NCBI GenBank assembly: GCA_013822735.1
Contig: PNKZ01000006.1
Span: 238,418 to 302,417, forward strand
Length of the DNA: 64,000 nucleotides
Reading direction: 5' to 3'
Source: Pirellula sp.
Lineage (GTDB): Bacteria; Planctomycetota; Planctomycetia; Pirellulales; PNKZ01
In this document: positions 9,515 to 18,207 of the stretch, one piece after another
Position numbering within the stretch: the first letter of the stretch is position 1
How the letters are laid out: each line of letters opens with the position of its first letter
Notes under the pieces: model-generated
The model's database searches: none
The model's input: the letters and a program-made list of their open reading frames with translations, nothing else
Told to the model about the DNA's origin: nothing
Position numbers and translations under genes: made by a program

Positions 9515-9552
9515 TTCCAGAGAACTTTTGGCCGGCCAAAAGTCGCCTGGAA
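9515..9552. repeat. Long perfect palindrome with paired outer arms
   Basis: The central 20 bases (9524-9543) are a perfect palindrome, ACTTTTGGCC followed by its complement. After 3 unpaired bases on each side, TTCCAG (9515-9520) pairs with CTGGAA (9547-9552). It lies about 90 bp upstream of the minus-strand secretin-like gene and 570 bp upstream of xylA. It could be an operator, a cruciform-forming site or a bidirectional hairpin; there is no T-run. Confidence 0.75.
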
Positions 9553-9808
9553 TAGCCGCCCGATTTTGCTAGCGTGCAGGGTGGTGCGAAGGGGACGTCC
9601 GACGAGGGGACGACCTTCGACATACTGTGCATTCAGTAAGGGGAGCGGCGTGCGTAAGTGGAACCAACGACGACGAAGGGGATGGAGACTTACGGCAAAA
9701 CGTCTGCGCCCCGCTGCGCACATAGCCGAGTGCTTAGTGCGCGTCGGTTACTTTGCAATTAAGGCCGCGCACAACGCCGGCAAAACAGTGCGCAGCGGCC
9801 AAAAACGT

Positions 9809-9860
9809 GTCGACGTAAGTCACTTAATGCGCCAAATTCTGCGCGATCACTTATGTCGAC
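9809..9860. repeat. Spaced inverted repeat upstream of xylA
   Basis: GTCGACGTAAGT at 9809-9820 and ACTTATGTCGAC at 9849-9860 are inverted copies with one mismatch, 28 bases apart. It ends 257 bp before the xylA start. The size and spacing suit a regulator binding site, but no regulator gene is adjacent. Confidence 0.45.
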
Positions 9861-10117
9861 GGGCACTGAAGCGCTGTTTTGCTGCGCCGCGTTGCGCCGC
9901 TCCGCCGCGAGCCTTTGCGGGGCGAAACAGTTCGTCGAACATCGCAGTTTGCCGGGTCCGCGCGGCTTGCCGGCCGCCTTGGCTTCTGGCAGATTATTGG
10001 TTTCCCCAAACCGGCCCGAAGGGTCGCTGAGAACGCGTCCGACAACTTGCCGCGTTCTTTATCGCTCACACCGACACTCGCTCACATTCCCATTTGATAT
10101 CGCACGAGGAAATCGCC

Positions 10118-11428
10118 ATGGCCGCGTTCGCCGACATTGCCGCAATCAAGTACGAAGGTCCGGAATCGAAGAACCCGCTGGCATTTCGCCACTACAACCC
10201 GGCGGAGAAGATCGAAGGGAAGTCGATGAAGGATCACTTCCGCTTTTCGGTCGCCTACTGGCATACCTTCCGCGGCACCGGCAGCGATCCGTTCGGCCCC
10301 GGCACGATGCAACGTCCGTGGGAAGGGCCGACCGACAATGTGGAGAACGCCTGCAATCGGGCTCGCGTCGGTTTTGAATTCATCGAGAAGCTCGGCGCCC
10401 CGTACTACTGCTTCCACGATCGCGACGTGGCGCCGGAAGGCAAAACGCTGAGCGAAAGCAACAAGAACTTGGACGCCGTCGCCAAGGTGCTCAAGGAAGA
10501 ACAACAGCGGACCGGCATTAAGCTGCTGTGGGGCACGGCCAACCTCTTCAGCAACCCGCGCTACATGCATGGCGCCGCGACGAGCTCGAACGCCGACTCG
10601 TTTGCCTACGCAGCCGCACAAGTGAAGAAGGCGATCGAAGTCACGAAGGAACTCGGCGGCGAAGGATATACCTTCTGGGGCGGCCGCGAAGGGTATCAAT
10701 GCCTTTACAACACCGACATGAAGCGCGAGATCGACCACCTCGCGAAGTTCATGCACATGGCGGTCGACTACGCCAAGCAAATCGGCTTCACCGGCCAGTT
10801 CTACTTCGAACCGAAGCCGAAGGAGCCGACCAAGCATCAATACGATTACGACACCGCCGCTTGCGTGAACTTCCTCCGCACTTACGGGCTCGAGAAGCAC
10901 GTGAAGATGAACATCGAGGCCAACCACGCCACGCTGGCCGGCCACTCGATGCACCATGAGCTCGAATACGCGGCCATGCAAGGCTTCCTCGGCTCGATCG
11001 ACGCCAACTACGGCGACCTGATGCTCGGCTGGGACACCGACCAATTCCCGACCGACGTCTACCTCACGACGCAGATCATGCTCGTGCTCCTCAAGAACGG
11101 CGGCTTCACCACCGGCGGTTTGAACTTCGACGCCAAGGTGCGCCGCGAAAGTTTCGAACCGGTCGACTTGTTCTATGCCCACATCGGCGGCATGGACGCG
11201 TTTGCGCACGGCTTGAAGATCGCCGCGGCGATTCGTGCCGACGGCCGGCTTGAGAAGCTCGTGAAAGATCGCTACAGCACCTGGGATTCGGGCATCGGCG
11301 CCGAGATCGAAGGGGGCAAAGCGTCGTTTGCCTCGCTCGAGAAGTACATGCTCGACAAGGGAGAAGCCGCCCCCTGCAAGAGCGGTCGCCAAGAACTCTT
11401 CGAGAACTTGATCAACACGTACCTATAA
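10118..11428 (+). CDS. xylA: Xylose isomerase
   Basis: A 436-residue enzyme, the usual length for class II xylose isomerases. It interconverts D-xylose and D-xylulose (also glucose and fructose) in the cytoplasm using two divalent metals. Diagnostic parts are [17 protein letters not shown] (H49), the catalytic [11 protein letters not shown] (H100, D103), [11 protein letters not shown], the metal-ligand segment [36 protein letters not shown], and [23 protein letters not shown] chose the ATG at 10118 because GAGGAA lies directly upstream; an in-frame start 24 bp earlier would overlap that site. No xylulokinase is adjacent. A 436-residue antisense open frame over the same bases is a codon-bias shadow. 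Confidence 0.98.
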   Translation: MAAFADIAAIKYEGPESKNPLAFRHYNPAEKIEGKSMKDHFRFSVAYWHTFRGTGSDPFGPGTMQRPWEGPTDNVENACNRARVGFEFIEKLGAPYYCFHDRDVAPEGKTLSESNKNLDAVAKVLKEEQQRTGIKLLWGTANLFSNPRYMHGAATSSNADSFAYAAAQVKKAIEVTKELGGEGYTFWGGREGYQCLYNTDMKREIDHLAKFMHMAVDYAKQIGFTGQFYFEPKPKEPTKHQYDYDTAACVNFLRTYGLEKHVKMNIEANHATLAGHSMHHELEYAAMQGFLGSIDANYGDLMLGWDTDQFPTDVYLTTQIMLVLLKNGGFTTGGLNFDAKVRRESFEPVDLFYAHIGGMDAFAHGLKIAAAIRADGRLEKLVKDRYSTWDSGIGAEIEGGKASFASLEKYMLDKGEAAPCKSGRQELFENLINTYL

Positions 11429-11441
11429 GAGGATGAAGTTT

Positions 11442-12509
11442 TCAACTCGCGTCGGCGACCGGCTGTCGCCGCGCGAACGTTACGTCGGGCATCGAGAGAA
11501 TAAACTCCTTGCCGAAGGCCCGCGCCGGAGTTTGAAAGCCCGGCGCGGCGCGGCCTGCGAGCACTTGCTCGACCGCGGCGACGGCCGTGAGCGCCGTGAG
11601 CCGGTAGCCGTTCGGAGTGTCAAGCGTAGCCGACGTTGTGCGGCCGTCGGCGTCGCGCACTTCGCCCCAGAGCGAAACACGCTGTTTTTCCAGGTCGTCC
11701 GCATTCGGGCCTTTGACGAAGCGATCGACCAACCACTCGGCGATGCTCAGCACGGGGCCGTACTTAAGGAGCGGTGCGATCTTGCGAAGCTTCCGCATCT
11801 GCTTACCGCTCACTTCGTCGACGGCCATGTAGACGTCGATGTTGCGAATGCCGGTCGTGTAGAAGGCCGAAGCGACGTCACCCCAAGGAATGGTCGATGC
11901 CTCGCGCGGGCCGGTGGAGAAGGGGATGGTCCGCGTCTTCCACGCGACGGGTACGACTTCAATTTTGCCGTCGACCCGCGCCCGTCCGCCGTGCGGTAGG
12001 CCGGCGAGTATCGTTTTGGCCGTGCCGGGGGAAGTTTCCGCCCCGGTGAAGGCCAGCGCGAGATGCACGGCGTCAGGCATCTCCGCAGCGAGCATCGCGG
12101 CGAGGCAATCGGAGGGAACGACGTCGAACCCGACGGCCGGCATGAGAGTAACGCCGGCTTTCTTCGCAGCGGCATCGAGCGCGGCGGCCTGTTCAATGAC
12201 GTCGATCTCGCCGGTGATGTCGAGGTACGATACGCCGGCCTCGATGCAGGCGGCCATGAGCGTCGGCGCGGTCCGCACGAACGGTCCGGCGCAATTGAGC
12301 ACGACCTTTACCCCACGCAAATGCTCGGCCACGGACTTCGGCCGATCGATCGCAAAGACGCGACTCTCGCAACCCAGCTCCTTCGCCGCCTTTGCCACGG
12401 CGTTCGGATCGCGTCCGGCGACGATCGGTCGCATTCCGCGCCGCACGGCCTCGCGCACGATGAGCTTTCCGGTATAGCCGGTGATTCCGTACAAAAGCCA
12501 ATCGGCCAT
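11442..12509 (-). CDS. Saccharopine dehydrogenase-like NAD(P)-binding reductase
   Basis: A 355-residue protein with an N-terminal Rossmann motif GITGYTGKLIV (residues 8-18) and the continuation VAGRDPNAVAKAAKELG. It also has NCAGPFVRTAPTLMAACIEAGVSYLDITGE, typical of the saccharopine dehydrogenase NADP-binding family, which includes trans-acting enoyl reductases of lipid synthesis and many uncharacterised oxidoreductases. The later FDVVPSDCLAAML stretch is also family-typical. It converges on xylA with a 13 bp gap. It is not a true lysine-pathway enzyme by context; the substrate is unknown. Confidence 0.85.
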   Translation of the reverse strand: MADWLLYGITGYTGKLIVREAVRRGMRPIVAGRDPNAVAKAAKELGCESRVFAIDRPKSVAEHLRGVKVVLNCAGPFVRTAPTLMAACIEAGVSYLDITGEIDVIEQAAALDAAAKKAGVTLMPAVGFDVVPSDCLAAMLAAEMPDAVHLALAFTGAETSPGTAKTILAGLPHGGRARVDGKIEVVPVAWKTRTIPFSTGPREASTIPWGDVASAFYTTGIRNIDVYMAVDEVSGKQMRKLRKIAPLLKYGPVLSIAEWLVDRFVKGPNADDLEKQRVSLWGEVRDADGRTTSATLDTPNGYRLTALTAVAAVEQVLAGRAAPGFQTPARAFGKEFILSMPDVTFARRQPVADAS

Positions 12510-12568
12510 AAATCTCCGAGTGGCCTAATTCTAGACCGGAAAGCGGCGAGCGAGTCTGTTAGAACAAC

Positions 12569-14272
12569 CTACGAAATGATACTGCGTCGGCGGTTCACGT
12601 AGTCCCAGACGACGAAGCGATCGAGGTCGCGGCCGGCCGTAAAAAATACTCGGCCGCCCGTTTGTTCGGCTAAGCGGTGCGAGAACTGAATATCTTCGCT
12701 CGATTGCGACCAACTCGGCAACAAGAACAGATTGATCGTGATTCCTTCACGCTTGCAGGCCGCCCCCTCGCGCATCGTAGCCTCCTCCGTGCGCGGGTCG
12801 GGCGGGTAGAGAAGGTACAGCATCTCCGCTTCGAAGTGGGCCGTCGGCAGGCCGTCGGTGATGAGAATGATCTGCCTGTTCGGCGTGTCCTGGTTGGAAA
12901 GGAATCGTCGCGCGGTTTGTAGGCCGTGTTGGATGTTGGTGAAGTGGGGCGGAATGCGCGATTCCGTGACGTTCGGATCGCTCATGTCGGCCTTCAGGCG
13001 AACCCAAGGGTCGAAGATGGTCACCGGCTTCGGCATCAGCACGGCAATCTCGCTCGAAGCGCGTGGCTTTGCGAACGTGTACATCTCGACGAACTGCAAG
13101 AAGTCGCCCGGATACTCGCGGCGAATCAGCCCGTCCATCGCCAAGGCCATCCGCTTCACATGTACATACAGCCCGCTGCGCCCCATCGAACCACTCATGT
13201 CCATCACGACGACGGTCGCACACTTCGGCGCGTTGCGCGTACGATGGATCTCGATGTCGTCGCTCTTCAGGCGCATCGGTCGCTTGCCGCCGCTGCGGAT
13301 CATCGCATTGGTAAACGTGCCGACGATGTCCATGTTGGCGACGGAGTCGCCGAACTCATACGGCTTTACCGACGGCAACTCGACCGCTCCCTCACCCACG
13401 ATCGGTCCGGCATGTCGTCCGGTGCGCGAGGCCTGCAACTGGCTGAAAATCTGCTCCAGCAACTTCCCTTGGAAGATGCGGTAGGCCTTCGGCGTGAGCT
13501 GGTAGCCTTTCTTCGTTTTCTCCAGCCCTTGCTGCTCGGCCAGCCGGCGAACCATTTCCTCCACCTGTTTCTGCAGCGCGTTCAGGCTCTCCATCTGCTC
13601 AGGATCGACGAACTGCGAAAGTTCGTCGACGTCAATGATCGCGATCTGCGCGGTCTTCGCCGCTTCTTCCAATTGCTTGAGGAGCTTGTCTATGGTCTCC
13701 AACTCTTCTTTGACGGCCAGCGCCTGTTCGACGGTAAGAGCCGTTCGGCCGGTGAACTCGTACTTCGCCGCGAGTTCGTCGACTTGGTACTTCTCGCTGA
13801 GCCGTTCGATCACTTTCATCAAATGTGCGGCAAAGCGCGACCGTTCGCCGCCGGCCTTGTACCACAGACGTTCCAGCTCGCGGAGTTGCTCCTCGCGGGC
13901 CGCCTTCTGGTACTGATCGCGCAGCTCGCCGGGCGGGGTCAATCTTTCAGACGACTGCCGATAGACCTCGGCCGCTTCTTGGCGAACCTTATCGGTCTCG
14001 AACGTCTCCAAAATCTTCTTCTTTCTCTCTTCCAGCAGCTGCCGGAGCGCGTCGAGGCTCGGCCCCAATCCGGCGATCTGGCTCGGGTCGAGGTGAATGG
14101 CTCGCGCCAGTTCCTCTTCCGTCAACTCGCGCAAGCTCCCGTTGGCGAGCAAATGCTCGAACGCCGGCGAGACGACATCCGTCGGAGGCGCAGTCGGGCT
14201 CGGGAAATTCGCGGGGTCGTACCGTTGATAGGTATGAATAATCCCACCGAGGCTATCGCGATTGGCCGGCAT
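12569..14272 (-). CDS. VWA-domain protein, partner of the adjacent AAA+ ATPase
   Basis: A 567-residue soluble protein. The N-terminal 300 residues are highly charged and helical, with likely coiled coil. The C-terminal part is a von Willebrand A domain with a complete MIDAS start DMSGSMG and a later ITDGLPTAH segment. It follows the AAA+ gene by 12 bp on the same strand, an arrangement seen for MoxR/ChlI-type ATPases and their VWA partners, which act as chaperone or metal-insertion pairs. I chose the ATG at 14272 over a TTG three bases upstream. The client of the pair is unknown. A very long plus-strand open frame (12926-16708) crosses this gene and two neighbours and is not real. Confidence 0.87.
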   Translation of the reverse strand: MPANRDSLGGIIHTYQRYDPANFPSPTAPPTDVVSPAFEHLLANGSLRELTEEELARAIHLDPSQIAGLGPSLDALRQLLEERKKKILETFETDKVRQEAAEVYRQSSERLTPPGELRDQYQKAAREEQLRELERLWYKAGGERSRFAAHLMKVIERLSEKYQVDELAAKYEFTGRTALTVEQALAVKEELETIDKLLKQLEEAAKTAQIAIIDVDELSQFVDPEQMESLNALQKQVEEMVRRLAEQQGLEKTKKGYQLTPKAYRIFQGKLLEQIFSQLQASRTGRHAGPIVGEGAVELPSVKPYEFGDSVANMDIVGTFTNAMIRSGGKRPMRLKSDDIEIHRTRNAPKCATVVVMDMSGSMGRSGLYVHVKRMALAMDGLIRREYPGDFLQFVEMYTFAKPRASSEIAVLMPKPVTIFDPWVRLKADMSDPNVTESRIPPHFTNIQHGLQTARRFLSNQDTPNRQIILITDGLPTAHFEAEMLYLLYPPDPRTEEATMREGAACKREGITINLFLLPSWSQSSEDIQFSHRLAEQTGGRVFFTAGRDLDRFVVWDYVNRRRSIIS

Positions 14273-14284
14273 CAAAAGCCATCC

Positions 14285-15700
14285 TTACGGAAGTTGGTAC
14301 TCGACCCGACCATGACGCTGGGCGCGCGAAATCCGATCGGTTGCGTAAAGCCCGGCCAACACAAACTCGACGCACGAGGCCCGCATCGCAGGATCGCTCG
14401 CGGCATTCACTTCGAACGCTTTCTCCCAAATCGGCGGCACCCGTTGGATGCGTTCCGCGTAAGCCGACGAAGGCAACATATCGCCCACTTCGATCTTCAC
14501 GCCCTTCGAGAAGATTTCACCAATTTCTTTCAGGCCGTGTTCTTCGACGTATTCCTCAAACACCGTTTTAATCGCCTCGGCGATGATCGCTTCCAGCACT
14601 TGCCGCTCGGAAAGCTGATGGCTGCTCATCAAATCGAGTTCGAGTTTTCCCAAGGCCGACGAATAGATGTGCCCCAGATCGCTAATGCGGGGCACTGCCG
14701 GACGTTCGCCCAGCACGATGCCGCGTTGGCGGGCGCTGCCGACCATCGCGCGGTAGTTGGCCAAACTAAACCTCGCACTGACGCCCGACTGGTGATCGAC
14801 GTACTTGCTCTTCCGCGCCGCGACCGTAATCTCTTCGATGATCTGCTTCATGAAGTACGGCACGACCACGGGCCAATCGCCGTCGAGCTCCAGGCCCGAC
14901 TCCTGCTCGGTAATGCGGATGCCGAGGTCGCGTTCGCGCGGGTAATGCGTATGCACGACCGAGCCGATACGGTCTTTCAACTGCGGAATCACCTTGCCGC
15001 TACGATTGTAGGTCGACGGGTTGGCCGAGAAGAGAATCAGCACGTCGATATCAAATTTCACCGGATAACCGCGAATCTGCACGTCGCGCTCTTCCAAGAT
15101 ATTGAAGAGGCCGACCTGCACAAGCTCGTCGAGCTCGGGAAGCTCGTTCATCGCAAAGATGCCGCGATGCATGCGGGGAATGAGCCCGAAACTAAGGGCT
15201 TCTTCGGACGACATGCTGACGCCGCCGGCAAGTTTCGCAGGGTCGATTTCACCGATGATGTCGGCAAACTTGGTGCCCGGCGCCAAGCGTTCGACGTAAC
15301 GATCTTCACGACGCCACCAGCCGATCGGCACGCGTTCCGGCGGCGTGTCGGCCAGAAATCGCTTCACCGCGCCCGAGATCGGCAGCAGCGGATCTTCATG
15401 CACCGTGGCTTCGGGGATGTCGACGTAGGGAACTACTTCGTCCAGAAATCGGACGAGCGACCGCATCAGCCGACTCTTAGCCTGCCCCTTCTCGCCGAGA
15501 AAGAGCAAGTCATGCCGCGCGAGCATGGCGATGTTGATCTCGGGAATCACCGTATTCTCGTAGCCGACGATGCCCGGATAAAGCTCTTCGCCCGCGGCCA
15601 ACATCCGAACGAAATTGTCGTGCAGTTCACGCTTAACACTTTTGCTCCGCCAACCGGAGGCCAGCAAGTCGCGAAGGTTGTCGGGTCGAGATGCGGTCAT
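14285..15700 (-). CDS. AAA+ ATPase, magnesium-chelatase-subunit-I/MoxR-like
   Basis: A 471-residue AAA+ protein. The Walker A motif is GEKGQAKS (residues 69-76). The Walker B region reads [11 protein letters not shown], with N-E where D-E is canonical; the catalytic Glu is kept. Sensor-1-like [23 protein letters not shown] follows. The ATPase part resembles ChlI/MoxR proteins, which remodel partners through a VWA subunit, and a VWA gene follows 12 bp downstream. The ATG at 15700 is preferred because the 23 residues that a longer start would add lie in low-complexity intergenic sequence. No bacteriochlorophyll genes are nearby, so a pigment role is unlikely. Confidence 0.88.
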   Translation of the reverse strand: MTASRPDNLRDLLASGWRSKSVKRELHDNFVRMLAAGEELYPGIVGYENTVIPEINIAMLARHDLLFLGEKGQAKSRLMRSLVRFLDEVVPYVDIPEATVHEDPLLPISGAVKRFLADTPPERVPIGWWRREDRYVERLAPGTKFADIIGEIDPAKLAGGVSMSSEEALSFGLIPRMHRGIFAMNELPELDELVQVGLFNILEERDVQIRGYPVKFDIDVLILFSANPSTYNRSGKVIPQLKDRIGSVVHTHYPRERDLGIRITEQESGLELDGDWPVVVPYFMKQIIEEITVAARKSKYVDHQSGVSARFSLANYRAMVGSARQRGIVLGERPAVPRISDLGHIYSSALGKLELDLMSSHQLSERQVLEAIIAEAIKTVFEEYVEEHGLKEIGEIFSKGVKIEVGDMLPSSAYAERIQRVPPIWEKAFEVNAASDPAMRASCVEFVLAGLYATDRISRAQRHGRVEYQLP

Positions 15701-15772
15701 GCGATATTTCGGTTCGGGGTTCAGAGTTCGAGGTTTGAGGTTGCAATGACTCGGCGCGACGTTCGTCAACGA

Positions 15773-16267
15773 CTAGCGCGGGTGGGCCGCTTTGTAGAGG
15801 TTGAGCGTGATGTGGGCTTGGCCGTGATGGTGGGGTTCGTGCCAGCCGAGAATATAGAGCACGTCGTGAATGGTGAGCTTGCGCTGGGCCAACGACGGAG
15901 GAATTTCGCCGAGCCGGCTGTCGGGAATCTCGCGCAATGTCGCCAGCAAGTGTTGCCGACCTTCAATGAGCACGCGGCGAATCACGTCCGGCGTGGGGAT
16001 ATCGTCGTCGGGAGTGCTGCCCCCGCGGAAACGCGGCCAGAGTTCTTGAAACGCGCCGACCTTTTCCGGGGCCAAGCGTTCCGTGGCGAAGAGTTCTTCG
16101 GTCACGCCGATGTGCATCAGTTGCCAAGCGATATGGGCCCGGCCCGGCCCGGGTCGCCAACCGAGCGCGGCTTGTGGATCAGGTTCCTGGAGCACGCGAT
16201 CCAAGAGATCGAGCGTGCGCGTGCGATGAAAATCGTAAGTCTTAAAGAACGATTCGGCGGTCGACAT
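15773..16267 (-). CDS. DinB-like four-helix protein
   Basis: A 164-residue protein of the DinB/YfiT-like superfamily. The N-terminal helix has FHRTRTLDLLDRVL, the mid part has AHIAWQLMHIGVTEE with a candidate metal His, and the C-terminal helix has LGWHEPHHHGQAHITLN, giving the expected histidine triad. Family members are small metal-binding bundles with thiol-transfer or unknown roles. The ATG at 16267 follows GAGGTGA; a GTG two codons upstream overlaps that site. It is 72 bp upstream of the AAA+/VWA pair on the same strand and may be cotranscribed. Confidence 0.78.
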   Translation of the reverse strand: MSTAESFFKTYDFHRTRTLDLLDRVLQEPDPQAALGWRPGPGRAHIAWQLMHIGVTEELFATERLAPEKVGAFQELWPRFRGGSTPDDDIPTPDVIRRVLIEGRQHLLATLREIPDSRLGEIPPSLAQRKLTIHDVLYILGWHEPHHHGQAHITLNLYKAAHPR

Positions 16268-16449
16268 ATTCACCTCGGCGGGCCTGTTCGAGAGTCAAGC
16301 GATGCGATGCGACAAAACCGGCGGCATGCTCGGCGACGTGCCGCCACCCTATCGCCGGTCGCCAGGTTTTACAATCGCCGGGGCTCGGATATGCTGGCAC
16401 GCGACGCAAGCCCTTCGAAACGGAAAGAATCTACCGGGAGAGCCATCGC

Positions 16450-17097
16450 ATGGCGCAGCCACGACACCATCTGGATCGACTCGTTCTCGCGGCCGCAGCA
16501 TTATTCGCAGTTCCCCTCGTCGCGGCCGGCCCCGCCGACGAGCGGATTTCCTTATTCGACGGCAAAACCTTTGCCGGCTGGGAAGGAAATCTGCAGATGT
16601 TTCGCATTGAAGAGGGGGCGATCGTCGGCGGCAACCTGCAAACCAAGATTCCGAATAACGAATTTCTTTGCACGACAAAAGAATATGGCGACTTCGAACT
16701 TCGCTTGAAGTTCAAGGTGGCCGGTGAAGGGGTGAACGCGGGCGTGCAGTTCCGAACCAAGCGCATTCCCAACCATCACGAAGTGATCGGCTATCAGGCC
16801 GACATCGGGCAAAAGTATTGGGGTGCGCTTTACGACGAATCGCGGCGCAAGAAGATGCTGGCCCAACCGACGCCGGAAGTGCTCGCAAAGGCGGCCAAAC
16901 CGGACGATTGGAACGAGTATGTGATTCGTGCCGAAGGAAAGCGGATTCAACTTTGGCTCAACGGCGTGCAAACCGTCGACTACACGGAGGCTGAAGACGG
17001 CATAGAGGAGAAGGGGATCATCGCCGTACAAATCCACGGTGGGCCGCCGAGCGAAGCTTGGTACAAAGACATCACGATCGAAGAGTTGAACAAGTGA
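16450..17097 (+). CDS. Secreted DUF1080 (3-keto-disaccharide hydrolase-like) protein
   Basis: A 215-residue exported protein with a signal peptide (LVLAAAALFAVPLVAAG). The DUF1080 concanavalin-like fold is recognised from ISLFDGKTFAGWEG, VGGNLQTKIPNNEFLCTTKEYGDFELRLKFKV, GVNAGVQFRTKRIPNHHEVIGYQADIG and DWNEYVIRAEGKRIQLWLNGVQTVDY. Such proteins are abundant in planctomycetes and some hydrolyse 3-keto-glycosides. The stop overlaps the start of the next gene (GTGA at 17094-17097), so the two are translationally coupled. Confidence 0.9.
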   Translation: MAQPRHHLDRLVLAAAALFAVPLVAAGPADERISLFDGKTFAGWEGNLQMFRIEEGAIVGGNLQTKIPNNEFLCTTKEYGDFELRLKFKVAGEGVNAGVQFRTKRIPNHHEVIGYQADIGQKYWGALYDESRRKKMLAQPTPEVLAKAAKPDDWNEYVIRAEGKRIQLWLNGVQTVDYTEAEDGIEEKGIIAVQIHGGPPSEAWYKDITIEELNK

Positions 17098-17714
17098 GCA
17101 TTAAGTTCCTTTACTTCGATCTCGGCAACGTACTGCTCTACTTCAGCCACCAACGGGCAGCCGCGCAACTTGCGGCCCTGGCGGGAGCATCGCCCGACGC
17201 CGTCTTTGAAGGCTTGTTTAGGAGCGATATCAACTATCGCTGCGATTCCGGCCGGCTCACCGGCGCTGAGTTTTGCACGACCTTCCGCGGCCTGCATCCC
17301 TGCGATGCCGAAGATCCGGCGATCTATCGCGCGGCGAGCGACATTTTCCGCGTGAACACGGCGATGAAAGCGGTCACCGCGCAATTAAGGGCTGCCGGAC
17401 ATCGGCTCGGCATCTTGTCGAACACGTGCGACATGCATACGGAGTTCTTCACAGACGGGCGGTACGCCGGCATCCCAACCGACTTTGAGGTCGTGGTGCT
17501 GAGCTACAAATTGAAGCTCATGAAGCCGGATGCCGCGATATATCTCGAAGCGGCGAAGCTGGCGGGCGTAGCGCCGGAAGAAGTTTTCTATACCGATGAT
17601 ATTCAGGTCAACGTCGACGGCGCCCGAGCGGCGGGGTTCGACGCGGTGCTCTTCACCACGGCGGCCGACTACGTGAGCGAGCTGCGGCGGCGCGGGATTC
17701 CGCTGAACTACTGA
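17094..17714 (+). CDS. HAD-family phosphatase, YihX-like subfamily
   Basis: A 206-residue cytoplasmic HAD hydrolase. Motif I is YFDLGNVLLYF (nucleophile Asp in DLG), motif II is LGILSNTC, motif III is the Lys in KLMKPDAAIY, and motif IV is FYTDDIQVNVDGARAAG. This layout matches YihX-type sugar phosphatases. The start is GTG at 17094, inside the stop codon of the DUF1080 gene, so expression depends on that gene. The coupling of an exported glycoside-hydrolase-like protein to a cytoplasmic sugar phosphatase suggests a shared carbohydrate, as an inference. Confidence 0.9.
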   Translation: MSIKFLYFDLGNVLLYFSHQRAAAQLAALAGASPDAVFEGLFRSDINYRCDSGRLTGAEFCTTFRGLHPCDAEDPAIYRAASDIFRVNTAMKAVTAQLRAAGHRLGILSNTCDMHTEFFTDGRYAGIPTDFEVVVLSYKLKLMKPDAAIYLEAAKLAGVAPEEVFYTDDIQVNVDGARAAGFDAVLFTTAADYVSELRRRGIPLNY

Positions 17715-17741
17715 TTCGCGAAGGGTGATTCGCGAAGGGGA

Positions 17742-18008
17742 CTATCCTTCGAGTTCGTCGAGCTCGTCCACGTCGATCGGCTCGGCATGCGGGCCGGCGA
17801 TGTGGGCCGCGGCAAGTGCTACGACCAAGCCGATCAGAGCGAGCAACCAGCCGGTGCCGCCCAAGAGCGCGAACCGCCGGACCAGAGTCGCGCCTCCTTC
17901 GTCGCCCGTGGCGGCCAATAGACGGCCGACTCCGAGGCAAACCAGCACGACGATCGGCAGGCCGAGAACCGCGGAGAGCAGCCCGGTCATGAAACGCTTG
18001 GAAATCAC
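17742..18008 (-). CDS. Small two-helix membrane protein, unknown function
   Basis: An 88-codon frame with two clear hydrophobic helices (LLSAVLGLPIVVLVCLGVGRLL and WLLALIGLVVALAAAHIAG) and an acidic tail (EPIDVDELDELEG). The start is GTG at 18008 or ATG six codons later. I recognise no family. Its hydrophobic pattern and acidic cytoplasmic tail argue for a real protein; it converges on the HAD gene. Confidence 0.6.
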   Translation of the reverse strand: MISKRFMTGLLSAVLGLPIVVLVCLGVGRLLAATGDEGGATLVRRFALLGGTGWLLALIGLVVALAAAHIAGPHAEPIDVDELDELEG

Positions 18009-18207
18009 TAGTTACCCCGCACACTTTACCCAGAGCCTCCAGTTTTAGGGATTGTGCGGATGGGTGTCAATCAACCGGTTGTCGGGCGCAAACACCTATG
18101 CCGACATTGACTTACGCTTTCGGCAGCCAACAATAAACGAGAGTCTTTCCCTTCGACGTCTCCGAACTTCTTTCCGGCGACGCCTTCCTCCGATTCGGAG
18201 CTCATGA

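Larger units (their letters stand above)
9434..10117. other. Intergenic region upstream of xylA with inverted repeats
   Basis: This 684 bp divergent gap has no supported gene. It holds a long palindrome at 9515-9552 and a spaced 12-bp inverted repeat at 9809-9860, listed separately. Regulatory DNA for xylA is expected here. Confidence 0.5.

Noticed and set aside
10082..11392. 436-residue minus-strand frame over xylA
   Set aside because: xylA is unambiguous on the plus strand; the antisense frame is a shadow.
12926..16708. 1260-residue open frame on the plus strand across the VWA, AAA+ and DinB genes
   Set aside because: It is antisense to three well-supported minus-strand genes, has no domain, and is rich in Arg/His/Leu as expected from high-GC codon bias.
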